DNA from: Ulva prolifera | Lineage: Eukaryota; Chlorophyta; Ulvophyceae; Ulvales; Ulvaceae | DNA: 64,000 nt | Assembly: GCA_023078555.1 (NCBI GenBank) | Contig: CM041196.1 | Span: 8,009,985 to 8,073,984 of the forward strand | Reading direction: 5' to 3' | Shown here: in pieces, positions 47,441-63,464 of the stretch | How positions within the stretch are numbered: the first letter of the stretch is position 1 | How the letters are laid out: the number at the start of each line of letters is the position of its first letter | Position numbers and translations under genes: made by a program | The notes under the pieces: model-generated | What the model was told of the DNA's origin: nothing | The model's input: the letters and a program-made list of their open reading frames with translations, nothing else | Database searches by the model: none

Positions 47441-47536
47441 TGTGTGCACAGCGCTGCCGGCACGGCAGTGACCACCAGCGCCACGGACTGGGTGAGAAGT
47501 TCGAACTTTCGAATTCACTGAGAACACATGTGCCTA

Positions 47537-47580
47537 TGTGTTACAAGGACAAAGGCAGCAAGGCGGGCAGCACCGCGAAA
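47537..47580 (+). repeat. dispersed 45-bp repeat, copy H (closest to consensus)
   Basis: TGTGTTACAAGGACAAAGGC is followed by AGCAAGGCGGGCAGCACCGC and GAAA. Confidence 0.8.
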
Positions 47581-50224
47581 GAAGCAAACAGACGAAGCAA
47601 ACAGAGAACACATGCTTGTGTACAATCATATTACAAAAGTCTGGGCCATTGTATGGCAGCGGTCTAGAACACCATCTAAACAATTCACACATGCAGCGCG
47701 GGACGCTTCGGCACCGCGTCACCGCACCGCACATCTGGCGCAGGCACAGCTGTCGATAACGGGTGAATTGCATGGTCTAGAGGACCGAGCAGCTGACGGG
47801 CCAGGCGAGGGCGCTGCAGCGCGCCGAAGGAGGCATCACCAGGCGTGCCGCGGTACGTCTAGATCACAGATCTGTGTATCGACGCAGGAGGAAGCACCTG
47901 GGGCAAGGATGCCAGCATCAAGCTCTGTCAGTCGAGAGTGACTGAAGTCAGAGTCGATTGAGTCAAGAGGTCGGATCGATCCGCCTGTGCTCTCCCTGCG
48001 CAGTGTGAAAGGAGATCGGACGGTCAACCAGGTCAAACGCAACGATGGATGCAGTCTATGCGATCAAACACGCCGATGGATGCGGAGGTAAGCAGACATG
48101 CAGCGCTAACAACGGGATGTACCTGCATTTTGTTTCGAGGCACATTAATGGAGCCTTTGTATGCGCGTCTAGCTGCGCCAGATGGTCCTTGCCTCGGCGT
48201 GCCTTCCGACCTGGTTCCAAGCTTAAGCAGCGTCTGGAAGTGTCGAGGCCTCGCGAAGCTGCAGCCGTTCGCAGCACACGCTACACATACACAGTTCAGC
48301 GCAACCAGCGATGGTCAGGTGCAGCGCCTTTAGGCGTCCAAGTACGTGATGACTCCGGCAGCTGATTGCAACCGCGCGATGGTCCGCCTGTGGTCAGGGC
48401 CCCGCAATGTCACAGGGCACTGCAATTAGATGTAGAGAGCTGCTGCAATTGCCTGCACCCGTTTGATCTCCTAGGCTGTATCACCACTGCAGCGAGACAG
48501 CTGGAGTGCCTGTAGCAGCGAACCCCCCTTCCCTGGCCCTCTCTTCAGGAGAAGCTCGTGGCACAGTAGATGCTGTCATGGGCACTTGTCTTCGTTGCAC
48601 GAGCGCTTGGCTTGTCCAGTCAGCAGCGCGTCCGCAGTGTGTCTGTGGAGCACTCTCGTGAGGAACTGTCAACAAGGTTGACCACCTTGGGCAGCGCCTT
48701 CATGGGCGGAGCCACAGTGCAGTGGACTGAGTCCACGCTGCCATCAGTGTTGGGTTGCCTCACAGCTGTGCGGTTTCGGAATGCGCTGCATCTGGTCAAC
48801 AAGTGTGACATCTCCACAGCTGTGACATCTTGACTTTTTGTGAGAGGTGTCTTTGTGATTTAAGTATCAGTGTCATTGCGTTTGTTTGCGTCAGCATGGA
48901 GCCCGACACCTTCAGCCCGCTACAAGCTGGACCGTCCTCGGGGCGAAGCCAGTGTGCGAAAAGGCCAATCTGTCAGTCAGTTACCAGCTTCTTTGGTGGC
49001 GCAAGCAAGGTCGTTCACTTGGAGACTCGCCAGAAGCTTGGTAGACCGGTGGACCCGTCCTCGACTCGCCAAGCGCTCATACGCAAGAAGCAGGGAGCAG
49101 CCAGCCATTCGTAGACCGAACAAGTCGCTGACGTACGAGTGATGAGGTGGACCAGAAGGATGGCCAGGACAGTGGCGAGGATAGGAAGAAACAGTGTGCA
49201 ACACTACGCCGTGACGACTGCATTCTACAGGCGACACTTGGAACGCGTGGATCCACCTGATGGGAGTGACACAAAAATGCACTACATTAAATATCGTTTT
49301 GTACATATGTCTCTGGAAAAGAGGTCGTATTTGTGGACAACGAGGACACAGTCAAACGACACTCTGGTAAGGAAAGAGGAACTCAGGCGTTCAACACCGC
49401 ATGCAGGCATGCAAAAATTGTACTGAAATATGAGGCTGCATTGAGGAGGACAGACTCAGGCTGCTTGTACAGAGAAGCCTGGACCCTGGCCAGGCAGGCA
49501 CTGTCTGCACCAGGTAGCACTCGGCTTCAGGTCGCCTGTTGTAGTGGCCTCGTGGGAAACCTGGCGCACACAGTGCTCTCAACAAGGGCTGGAATGCAGA
49601 TCGAGCCGCTGTAAATGCGATCTCCACAGGCATTACACCGTCTGCGCAACATGCACATCCGTCTAGCACATCCTTCACGGCATATGCTATAGCTTCATAC
49701 GGAAGCCTCACCATGCATGTGAGCATTGCACGTATGAGACGGCCGCTGGGCCACTTGATGCGATTGAGGTAACGTTAAAGTAAAAATAGGTAAGAGTGAG
49801 GACTAGTGTTACGGAAAGCAGCTGTACAACTAAGCTTCCCTCTCGCAAAGATAAGCTGCTTCCTACAACGTCACCAGCCTCGCTGACTGTGTCCTCATAG
49901 CAAACGCACTGGCGCAATCGCAGCCTCAAAACTGGCTGTACCTAAAAGGTCAGGGCACACCAGCATGCATTCCCAGCAAAGGGGCCCAGGACGCACTCGC
50001 ACAGTGTTATATCTCTAGCAGCTGACATCTATCGTGCTGGGCAGGGCACAGCCACGCAGGCCCAGCAGCAGCTCCGGTGCGCAGCCGGGAAAGGTCAGAA
50101 GCATACACTCACGCGTAGCCTGTAAGGCGCTGTATCTTGTGCTGCAAGCAACGCAGAAGGCACACGTGCCCCGTTTGCTGCGTCACTGACATCCCTGCAG
50201 CTGCAGGTAGCCCCCTCAATCCCG

Positions 50225-50461
<237 letters not shown>

Positions 50462-50468
50462 CCGCCTC

Positions 50469-51631
50469 TCAGCGCGCCCCCTCTGCACCCTCCAGCGACG
50501 CGGCGCCTGAGCAGCGGCCCTCGCCGGCTGGGCCCCCCTGCCGCTGCGGCGCTTCAAATACCAGCAGCTGGCGGTGCCGGTCAAGCAGCAGGCCGCAGCC
50601 GAAGAGCACACCGCCGCACAGCGTCAGCGTGATGACGGTGCTGAGACTCGCCGTCAGCCGGGCGGTCCACACCATCATCATCACCACCGCAGCATAAGCA
50701 AAGATGCTCGCAGGCGTCCGGATCGCGAGGCGGTGGTGCACCCAGCTCAGGACGGCGGCCACCGCGGCAAACACGGCCGTGTGCATGCATGCAGCGGGGA
50801 TGCTGCGCGAGGTGCCGCCCAGGCACAGCAGGAGCGCGAGAGCGGCGGTACAGTAGTACTCCACCGCATAGGTGAACACATAGACGAGGCGGGGCGAGAG
50901 GCCCTGGGCTTTGAGGGAGATGTACGTGGCGACGGCGGCGCCGTGGCCGGCGACGGACAGCCACGCCTGTGCGCCGGGCATGCCCCGGTACACATGCATG
51001 TCGGCCGCAGCGAGCGCCCAGGAGAGGCATGCCGCGGCGGCGGCGGCGAGGACATGGGACTCATGCATGGCTGCGGAGGCGGCGAAGAGCGCGAGGGACC
51101 CGCCGCCGAGGAGCGACGCCGACGGCCAGCCGGCCTTGTCCAGCCCAGCGAGCCAGGTGAGGCACGCCGGGTGGGTCTGCAGCATCCAGTGGATGATGAT
51201 GGCGGTGGCGAAGGTGGCGAGGAGGGCGAGGGTGCGGGCGTGTCCGCGCCATACGAGGTCCGGCCGGAGGGTCACCCCGGTGGCCACCGCGAGCAACGAG
51301 AGCTGGTACGTCTCGATCGGGAGCTTTGTGAGCCAGGGTGAGATGAAGCTGATGTGTGATACGAGGGCAAACGTGAGGGCGGCAGCTCCGAGGACCTTGG
51401 CGACGCTGCTGAACCGGGAGGAGGTCTCGGCGCGGAGTGGGGCGGAGAGGGGGGCTTGGTCCTCGGAGACGTAGCGCTCGCGGGCTGCGCGCGCGTCCTC
51501 GGGGCTCAGAATGCCGTCGGCCTCGAGCCGCTGCAGGAGGTCCAGCTGCACGGAGGCTGGTGGAGCGGTCGAGGCAGACGGCGCGGGGTCGGGAGCGGGA
51601 GGGGCGGGCGGTGGATCGCCTGTGTCGTCAT
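50469..51631 (-). CDS. multi-pass membrane protein, paralogue 2 (DUF2157-like N-terminus)
   Basis: The main exon 51545-50469 encodes 358 residues. Its start, LDLLQRLEADGILSPEDA, resembles the N-terminal helical motif of DUF2157 proteins. About eight to ten Ala/Leu-rich membrane helices follow. The frame has no ATG upstream, so I propose a 12-nt first exon (51631-51620, MTTQ) and a 74-nt intron. That intron would start GCGATCC and end GTGCAG, a GC-AG intron; both ends are phase 0. The total is 362 residues. It is a diverged duplicate of the gene at 45956-46969. Function is unknown. The transcript probably enters a (UG)n tract straight after the stop. Confidence 0.72.
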
Positions 51632-53494
51632 GGTGGGGAAGGGCGGCTGCAGTTTTTGCGGATGACCTGGAACCCAGGGCAGCGTGAGGAGGTGTTGTGT
51701 TTGCCTCGCTTGCGTGGGTGACGACCAGGTGACCGGCTACGTCGCAAGGCGTCCCGAACTGTGCGACCTCTAAGATATAAGCATGCAGCTACAGCGGGGT
51801 CGCTACGAGACATTTGCGCCGGCCTGGGATTGTGGCAGCCTGGCAAAAGGCCGGGGCGCAGATCTAGAGACCGGATCTTCAGGCAGAACGGTCTCGCAGG
51901 CCACCGCCTATGTGCGCATCTAGAGGCCACGAAACAGGTTTGATTAGCTTGTCGTTACCAAAACGATGCTGCTCGAAAGCTCGGCTAAACGAGCTTGAGA
52001 GCCGAAGGTGCCGGTGCGTAGTGTAAGGAAACACCTGCGCTGCCCAACGACCGCTGCGCTCTGTGTACGCGTTTCAAACCGGGACTTCCGGCTGCATTTC
52101 GACGTGATCATTTGCACGGCGTAGACAGCGGAGAGAATCCCGCTCGTGGATCGGGTCGCAGCTAACTATCTCAGGATGCGGTCAACGTGTTTGTGCCGCG
52201 GAGGGCAGTCGTGCATGCAATGAAAGTATTCCAGCATGTCAAACACTCATTTGTCCATGTGAGGTGTTGAAGCGCCTGCTGTAGCGCAGAATCTTCCCTG
52301 TGTCGCCCAGGACTTGAAAAGACAGCGTGATGCTGAGGTGTCGTGCTTGCAAATTGATGACAAATGGGCATATGTTGAGCGCATTCATGAACCGCACGAT
52401 CGCTAAGCCCTGTACTGGTACAGCCAGAAACAGGTTTGGTGCTTGACTGGTTGCTCAGCATCCCACCATGCGACACGCATGCATCGGGACAATGAGGAGT
52501 CTCCAGCTGAGTCAAACTTGGGACAGCAAAGCGAACACTACGTGGGGCATGAAGCGGAGCGAGCTTGGGCCTTGGTTCGATCAGAGATTATGTCTCGAAA
52601 TCGTGACAGCTGTTACAGGTGGCGCACACATCAACCAGGAAACAAGTGGCCTCAGTGATTCTGAACGCATCCGTCCCTCCCACATACACTGCTATCACAC
52701 CTATGCATGTCACATGAACGCCCCACTAGAGACACAGTAAGCATTTGAGGACGGTTTCGCATCAGCAGGGACAGGTTACTTCGTTTCATCAATTGCTTGG
52801 AGCTCAGCATCACGCTCTGCACGATTCTTGGCGTTCAATGCCTTCCTACGCTCGTTCTTACACCTGCAGGTCAGCAGTCAGCATTCTGGATTGTGGGCTC
52901 AGCCTGTTATGCCATGCGTCGGCACGACGACGCCGTTCTTGCAGTGGCATGGTCGCTTGTGGCCCTGGTGCACACCTGTCGCTGCACGTTTGTACTTGAT
53001 CCCAACACTTCTCCCACCTACATGGCACTGCGATCGCTGTCATCACCGGAGAATGCAGGAACGATGTGGTAGTAGCGAATCCGTGTTGTGACTCGAGCTT
53101 GCAGCTGTACAGCACGTGTCGAGAGACGATGCCGCGCACTTCTTACGCCAGGTGAATGGTCGCAGACACGTCACACATGTTTTGCTCGGCAAATTTGCCT
53201 TCAGAGTGCCTCGCGGCATTGCAACGCGACCGTACTCAGTAGATCGGCTGCCCCGATCAGCCCCGTACAGTGCCAGGAGTCAAGTGACAAGGTTCTCCGG
53301 AAGCACGAGCGCTAGCGTGAACTGCAGATCGCTGATGTGGATTCAATTTTAGTCACAATCAAGCCAGCCGTTCGGTCTCTGAATTCGTCAACCGGCCGTG
53401 ATACACCTTGTGGCTATGGTGCAGCACTTCAGAACGGCAGTGTATGGCCTCAAAGCCATGCGGGTGCCCGCAAATAGATCTCACCTGCCTGTAA
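51632..53494. other. intergenic
   Basis: Between paralogue 2 (5' side) and the carrier gene (3' side). The open frames are short, overlap on both strands and match nothing. Confidence 0.45.
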
Positions 53495-55042
53495 TCACGG
53501 TATCCAGCTGCCTGCCAGCACGGCCTTGACCTCTTCATACACCGCCCAAGTGATGGCAGCACTCGGCCCAATGGTGGCCACACGTGCGCCCAGCCCGCTC
53601 CACAGCGCCCGAGGCCCCTCCTTCTGCAGCATGTCGCGCAGAATCCCCATGAAGGTGAGCTGTGCGCCCCCATGTGCGCTCAGCACCTGCACAATGCACC
53701 CGGTTCCCTCAGCGCCAGCCCCCTTGGCGGGGGGCGTTCTGGACACGTTGGCAGCAGCCCTGCACGTGTCCTCAGCGCCCGAGACAACACGTGCATCTGG
53801 CTCTGAACATGGCCAAGGCGCTACAGAATAGGACAAACAGCAGCGGCAGGAGCTCAAGGGCCGGGCCGTGGCACCGCTGCCACAAGAGCGGGCTGCCGCA
53901 CGCTGCTGTTGGGCCAACAATTCGTGCAAGCCGTGTGTGATAGGTGTGCATGCATTGTGTGATTTGCTGTGATGATTCAAGGACCTGTTCAACAACCAGC
54001 ACGCACGCCCCGGTCGGCTGCAGCCACACTCGGTGCCCCTCCGCCGCACTCCCTGTAGCCATGCGCACCTGTAGCCGCGTCTTCACGACGTCCGGGGGGT
54101 GTGTCGCCACCGTCGCCACGCACGCCGCCGCGAACCCTGAGGCCATCGTCGCGGCCGCCGGCAGCGGCGCGCCCTCCTCCCGCCCCAGCACGCGCCGCGC
54201 GCTGCGCCGGGCGCCCTCGTACAGCGCGATGTACAGAATGTTCCACGGCAGCCACACGCAGTTGGTCGCCCAGTAGCCCTTGAAGAGGCCGAGCGGGCCG
54301 GCCTCCCGCACGATGGCCACGAGCGCCGCCGCGGCGTGCCGCGGCGCGCCGCGGACCCCGGGGCGGTCATGCATGAGGGTCTGAACCTGCATGCATGCGC
54401 CGCGCGTCTGCGTCCACGCGGAGGGGTGGCGTGGGTCGCAAGGGAGTGTGTGTTACAAGGGCAAAGCCGGAGAGGCCGGTGGCGCCGCCGGGGACACACA
54501 TGCACAAGCACAGCAAGGCCACTGAGAGCTACCACAGGACCGCGACAGGGAGTGCGTGTGCGGCATGCAGAGCACAGGCGTGGTGGCAGCCCCACAGGGG
54601 GAGGGGGCACCTGTAGCCGCTCCTTCACGATGTCCACAGGCGTGAAGGCTGTGCCAGCGATGACCTGTGCGATGCAGCCGACCGCCATGTCGCCGGCGAT
54701 GCCGCTGCCCGGAGGCACGAGCTGCCGCCCGAGCTCGTAGCCCCCGAAGTAGACCGCCTGCGCAGGCGCGGCGCCAAGCACCACCGCTCCAAACCCCCGG
54801 AAGAACCCCTGCGGCCCTTCCCTGGCCCAGAGGAGCCTCGCGGCGGCGCCTGTGGACGGCTGCCCGGTGTGGTGGCGCTGCTGCGGAGGGGTGCCCAGGT
54901 GGGCGCTGCTGGCTGGAGCTGCATGGCCTTGCTGGAGGGCTCCCGTGACCTGGAGCCGAGCTTTGAGCGTGTCTGCTGGGAAGGTGACCAGGCGTGACAC
55001 CAGGCCGGAGATGACGCCTGCACATGCTGCACGGTGGCGCAT
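53495..55042 (-). CDS. mitochondrial carrier family (SLC25) protein
   Basis: Three exons (55042-54611, 54386-54069, 53686-53495) give 313 residues, normal for the family. One signature lies in each third: PADTLKARLQ near residue 22, PVDIVKERLQ at ~135-144, PPDVVKTRLQ at ~240-250. Each intron falls immediately after a signature, and the next exon resumes with Val (VQTL, VLSA). Six transmembrane helices are expected in the inner mitochondrial membrane. The substrate cannot be told from sequence by eye. Donors are GTGCCCCCTCCCC and GTGCGCATGG. The first intron (224 nt) contains dispersed repeat copy I in antisense. It is divergent from the VASt gene. Confidence 0.94.
54447..54490 (+). repeat. 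dispersed 45-bp repeat, copy I, inside an intron
   Basis: TGTGTTACAAGGGCAAAGCC is followed by GGAGAGGCCGGTGGCGCCGC. It lies within intron 54387-54610 of the carrier gene, antisense to it. Confidence 0.75.
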
Positions 55043-55774
55043 TGTGTACGTTGTTGGCCACTGGCCACCTGACCTGGTTCACAACGCAGCCGCATGCCTT
55101 GACGGCTATACAGCGTACGGCGACTGTAAGGACGTCAGGACTCGTGGCTTCGGATAATGGCTGCAGGATGCCTCGTCGCGGGGCTTGGTGCTGCTAACGA
55201 TGCGCTGCGTACGCACCGGCGATGGCTCCTTGCAGCGCTGTTGGCTCAGCTACGCCGCCCCTGCTGTGACTGGCATCAAGATCCGTCATACAAACGTTGC
55301 TTTCGCAGGCCAATGCGATGTCTTGCGCTTTTCGAGAGCGGGGCGAGCTGGGCTGGGAGGGACCGTGCAGTCAGTGGAATACTCCGCCCACGCCGGCCAG
55401 GCGATGCGCTCTGGAAACGGCTGCCATGTACACTCCCTGGTTATTGACCTGCTTGCTAAAAGAATCTGTAGGTCGGTTCGTTGCGGCGTGGCACTGGGGC
55501 GGTGTGGTGGCATGCATGGACTGGGGAAAGGAAGCAATGCACCGCCACTGCCGCGACGGTGATGCGGCCAGCTGTATGCGCTGGCATAGACGACCACCTC
55601 CAGAGCTTCAGCTTGAGTGGGGCGAGCATTTCGAATAGCCGCAGCAGTCCTCTCGTGGTCGCATGAGTACTCAAGCTCGCGTTGGTCCTGCTGCGCGTTG
55701 GTGAGGGCGTGCCTCTGCAGCCTGGCCACGCATGATTTGACCTTCATAAATTGGCTCGATCTGCATCCAGCAAC
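55043..55774. promoter_or_regulatory. divergent promoter region, carrier / VASt gene
   Basis: 732 bp between two head-to-head starts. No exon of either gene was recognised in it, although the start of the VASt gene is tentative and a 5' exon may be missing. Confidence 0.4.
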
Positions 55775-58323
55775 ATGCGAGAAGATACTTACGACGCCGT
55801 CGGGTTGGACACTGGCGATGTACTGGTGCGTGTCCGCTCTCACGGGTTCTGGGCCGCTGCAGGCGGTCCATATCTTCTTCAAGACGACACAGGCATGAAG
55901 CTTAGCACGTATTCTGCCTCTGTAGTCCATGCGGCGAGGTCTGCGATGACAGCCGTGCCGCTGGCACAGCGTACCGATGCGGAACGATCGGATTCTCCAC
56001 GCTGTCATATCTGTTACTGTGCAGGAGACTTTCCAGGTCCTGTACCAATCAGGTGGCTGTATAGAGGCATTTCATCATCACAGAGGGACAAAGGACCTCG
56101 TCATTGGCCCCTGGTCGAATGCCGGCACTCGCACAGTGGCCTATGAGTTGAGCATTAAAGCGCCAGTGTTTGTCACCAACATCGTGGGTGTGACACTGTA
56201 CACTCATCCGGCATCCTTGCGCCCCAGCTCAGGCCCTCAATGAACTGGAGCCTCCTGTTACAATGCGATAGATGTGGATCCGCCGTGTCCGTTTGACATG
56301 CTCCCGTGCACGCTCCCACTGCGTTGCCGGCGATGGCTCCAACTGCCCCTCCCTTTGACGCTATGGCTCGTTCCTGTGTCATATAATTTCAAAACTGCCG
56401 CTTGCAGGTTCCGATCTGTCCGTTTCAGAAACGCAGACCGTCACATGGACGGATGCGCAAGGCAACAAGACGCCCGACCCATTCCTCGTGGACTCCACAC
56501 CTTCGGCTGCATCATGCACCTCCTCTGAAACTGTTGCGGAGGGTCCAGTAGCGTACACGATTGCCTCCGTGCCGGTCATCAAAACGACCGGCAGTGAACG
56601 GTTTGTCACCGAGCTCTCGTTTCAGTTCACCAAAGCTCCGACAAATCACAACGTGGTTGTGACATGCTCTCTCCAAGTCGAGGCGAAGATCTGGGGCCTG
56701 CAGTCGACGTTGGAGCCGTACATGCTGTCTGAAGCCAAGAGGCAGCTGACCGAGTTTGTGCCCTTCCTCACCGCATACTTCCGTGAGCACAGCGGGGCGC
56801 CAATGCTTTCCTCCATCGGTGCATCAGGTCCGCTCCCCTTGCTACCATCGCCTCGGACTGTGCCTGCACATGCCCCTGGCAACGGCGCCACCAGCTGCAG
56901 CTCCACGGTTCCTGTCTCAGGCATGATGCCGCGGAACTCACCATGGCCTAGCCAGCTACATCGCAGCTCTCCTGTTGCAGGCGAAGGCGTGCACGTCGCC
57001 GCCTCCCGCTCAACATCTCCCTCCGCTCCAGCGTCCCCGAAGGCGTCTCCGTCTGCCCCAGGCAGCGCAGCAGGCGGGGCAGACTCCCTCAGCCTCGGCA
57101 GCCGCAGCAGCAGCGAGCACTTCTACGACGCCCTCGAGGAGGTCCCGAAGGGCGTCCGGGCCGCCGTGCAGATCTTCGAGGTGCGCAGGCCGCACCCCCG
57201 CCTCGAGCCGCCGAGCCTGCGGCTGTTGGCAGCCCCTGCCGGGTAGTGGCCAGACGAAGGCACGCAGGTGGCCACGGGCAGAGGCCGGCCGTGTCTGTAC
57301 ATTTTCCGTTGCCTGCGTCTGATGCGCAGCCGCAGCTGGGGTTCCGCTCCCTCACCGTCACTCCCTGCTGTCCATGTGTCCGGCGCAGTTCGAGTGCGGC
57401 CGCCTGCCTCACCGCGAGGCCTGAGGTGCCCCCGTGCCATGCAGTCTGTCAAGGAGGAGGCGTCGCCGCGGCCGGCGGTGGCGGGGCGGCTGGGCACCTC
57501 CAGGTCCCCCGGCACGCGGCCGCGCACCCCGGCGTCCCCGGCCGCGCGCCCGGCCTCTCCGATGGCGCACCCCCCCTCCTCCCCCCTGCAGCACCCCCCG
57601 GCCGTCGAGACCTCGGCGCCGGTGACCCCTCCGGAACCCACCAGCGACTCGCCTGGTGCGCCCCCCCCCCGCCCTGTCCACCAGCTGGCCTGCGAGATGC
57701 GTGATGCGGCACGGACAGCGGCTGCGGTGTGCGGCCCAGCGAGCAGCGGGGAGACTCGGGGCCATGCACAGGCCATGCTTGCAGTGTGCCGCACGATGCG
57801 CACCGCAGCTGCAGCTTCTCGCCGGGTGCCTGCGGTTGGTTCTGGCGTGGCTGCGGTAGCCCATCGCTGCAGCTGCACCTCTCGTTGTGATGTTCTGGTG
57901 AGGCTGTGTCTCTAGAGCATGGCGTGGAAACAGCGCGCGCTTATGTACGCAGCTGGCGCCACGCTCCCGCTACCGTCGCCTAACCTGCCGTCTGCTGCTG
58001 CAGCGACGACGCCCGCGCCGGCCGCGGTGCGGCTGCGCGACGCCAACGCCAAGCTGCAGCTGGAGTGTGCGGCGCTGCGCCTCGACGCCGCGGAGCGCCG
58101 CTTCCGCAGCCTCGCCGACGCGACCGAGGCGCGCCTGCGCCAGCTCAGCGGCAGCAGCGGCGCTGCCGCCGCCGCCGCCGCCCCCGCGCCCGCGGGGGCC
58201 GCGGCCGCAACCTGGGGCAGCGGCGTCGGCGTCGGCTTTGTGGTGGGCGTGGTGTTTGGGTTTGGGGCGGCTGCGGCGCTGTCATGGGGGGGCGGCCGGG
58301 CTGTGTGGGGGGCGCGGCGGTAA
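55775..58323 (+). CDS. VASt-domain protein with C-terminal membrane anchor
   Basis: Exons 55775-55825, 56025-56187, 56408-57180, 57445-57655 and 58004-58323 keep phase and give about 505 residues. Exons 2-3 form a VASt domain: VLYQSGGCIEAFHHHRG, IGPWSNAGTRTVAYEL, then VTETQ-like SVSETQTVTW and EAKIWGLQSTLEPYML. A long Ser/Pro/Ala linker follows. The last exon has a coiled coil (RLRDANAKLQLECAALRLDA) and one membrane helix (GVGFVVGVVFGFGAAAAL). This resembles plant VAD1 and lipid-transfer Aster/Lam proteins, but I see no GRAM domain. A 5' exon may be missing and exon 1 is tentative. Stopping at TAG 57246 without the last two exons is an alternative. The last donor is CTG|GTGCG followed by a C run. 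Confidence 0.78.
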
Positions 58324-59759
58324 CGGCACGCCTGCTCCGCCGGACGCCTGCGCGCCGAGGCGCTGCGGGATGGTGCTGTGTGCGGGGGGCACTGGCGGCG
58401 GGGGCGGCAGGAGCCGGGCAGGTGAGTTGTGCCGGCAGAGGTGTGGGGATTGTGCGCGCCGGCGGAGAGCGCTGCAGATGGGGCACGTGGCACGGCGGCC
58501 GTGTTGCGCTGCGGGCTGAGCAGTCCAGCGCTTCATGCATGGAGGCCCCGGAGCGGGCAGGGGAGTGGAGCTGCACGGCGGCCAGTGCTGCTGCTGGCGA
58601 GGTATGCATGTGCGCTCTCGGTGTGGGAGCAGCTGCAAGCGAAACGGATGTATTGAATGATGCGTCGACTGTGAGGATGGCGATGTCCATGCCCTTGTGC
58701 GGCATGCATCGGTGGTGTTGGTGGCAGCATGGACCTGCTGCCAGACCACAAAACCAGGAAGACGAAACGGACAAGTGTGAAATAGAGGGTTGCTGAGTAT
58801 GAGGCTGTTTAGATGACGATCGTGGCAGGGCATGCACCGTCTGGAGGCCCACCTTTAGCCACTGAGCGCTCGCATTCTGTTTCTGCGACTGCACCAGTGG
58901 TCAAGGTGGGCGCCTTTCTTGCTGTAGCACTGTTTGCCAAAATGAAGCTGGTGAAAGGCTGGAATCGAGGTAGAGGTTTGTGGTGCTGTAACGGAACTCA
59001 GGAATTGGCGGTGTCCAGACTCTCCCATGTCTCGACGCAGCTTTGTGTGCATTGCCAGCGTCCCTCACTGGTTGTACTGTGGTTCTCCCACTTGTTGTAC
59101 TGTGGTTCAGCAGTGTTGGCATCACTGCTGCAAGCGAACAACAACGTCCTCATACCGCTTTCCAGCTACCGTCCGGACTCGGTTTTTTCGAATGTGATGC
59201 TCAACGCTACGCAACACACCCCGAGAGAGGCAAGTGTGTCCTTGCATGCAGGCCCCTCAACACACAGGCTATCGTTCTTTCGACGACGCGCTACTTTCAG
59301 TCAAGATCGCTGCTCTTTCGGGGCGTGGGTCACTTCCATCCCGCTCCGTGTCTTTGCCAGCGGTCTTTGCCAGCGGTTGTGGACATGCGGCACTGCAGAC
59401 GCGCAGCCCCAGGCTGTCGTGTTGCGCAGCCGCATTCATATGTTCCACTGGTCGCTGACGACATGCGGCATCTTCATAGAGTGCTACAGCTTCTGATCAT
59501 ACATTTGCGTACCGGTCAAGGCAGAGCAGCCACGTCCACCATTCCCGGAAGAAGACTGCCGCGTTAAACAGGCATGCCAAAACCTTCTCGGCGGCTTTGC
59601 ACGGTGTGCGCGCATTCTGTGACCGAGCTCGTTGCGCTTGCAGTGCACACAAAATTAACACACTTATCAGACAAAGCGATACACGCCTTTGGTGAAATTT
59701 CAACCTCAAGTCGTTTGCGCAGTTTCCTGTTGTGGAAGCCTCTCTCAGAGTACGCCAGC
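58324..59759. other. intergenic
   Basis: No coding region is supported. Short direct duplications occur: TTGTACTGTGGTTC at 59071 and 59093, and CTTTGCCAGCGGT twice near 59350. It contains the helicase promoter at its right end. Confidence 0.45.
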
Positions 59760-63464
<3,705 letters not shown>

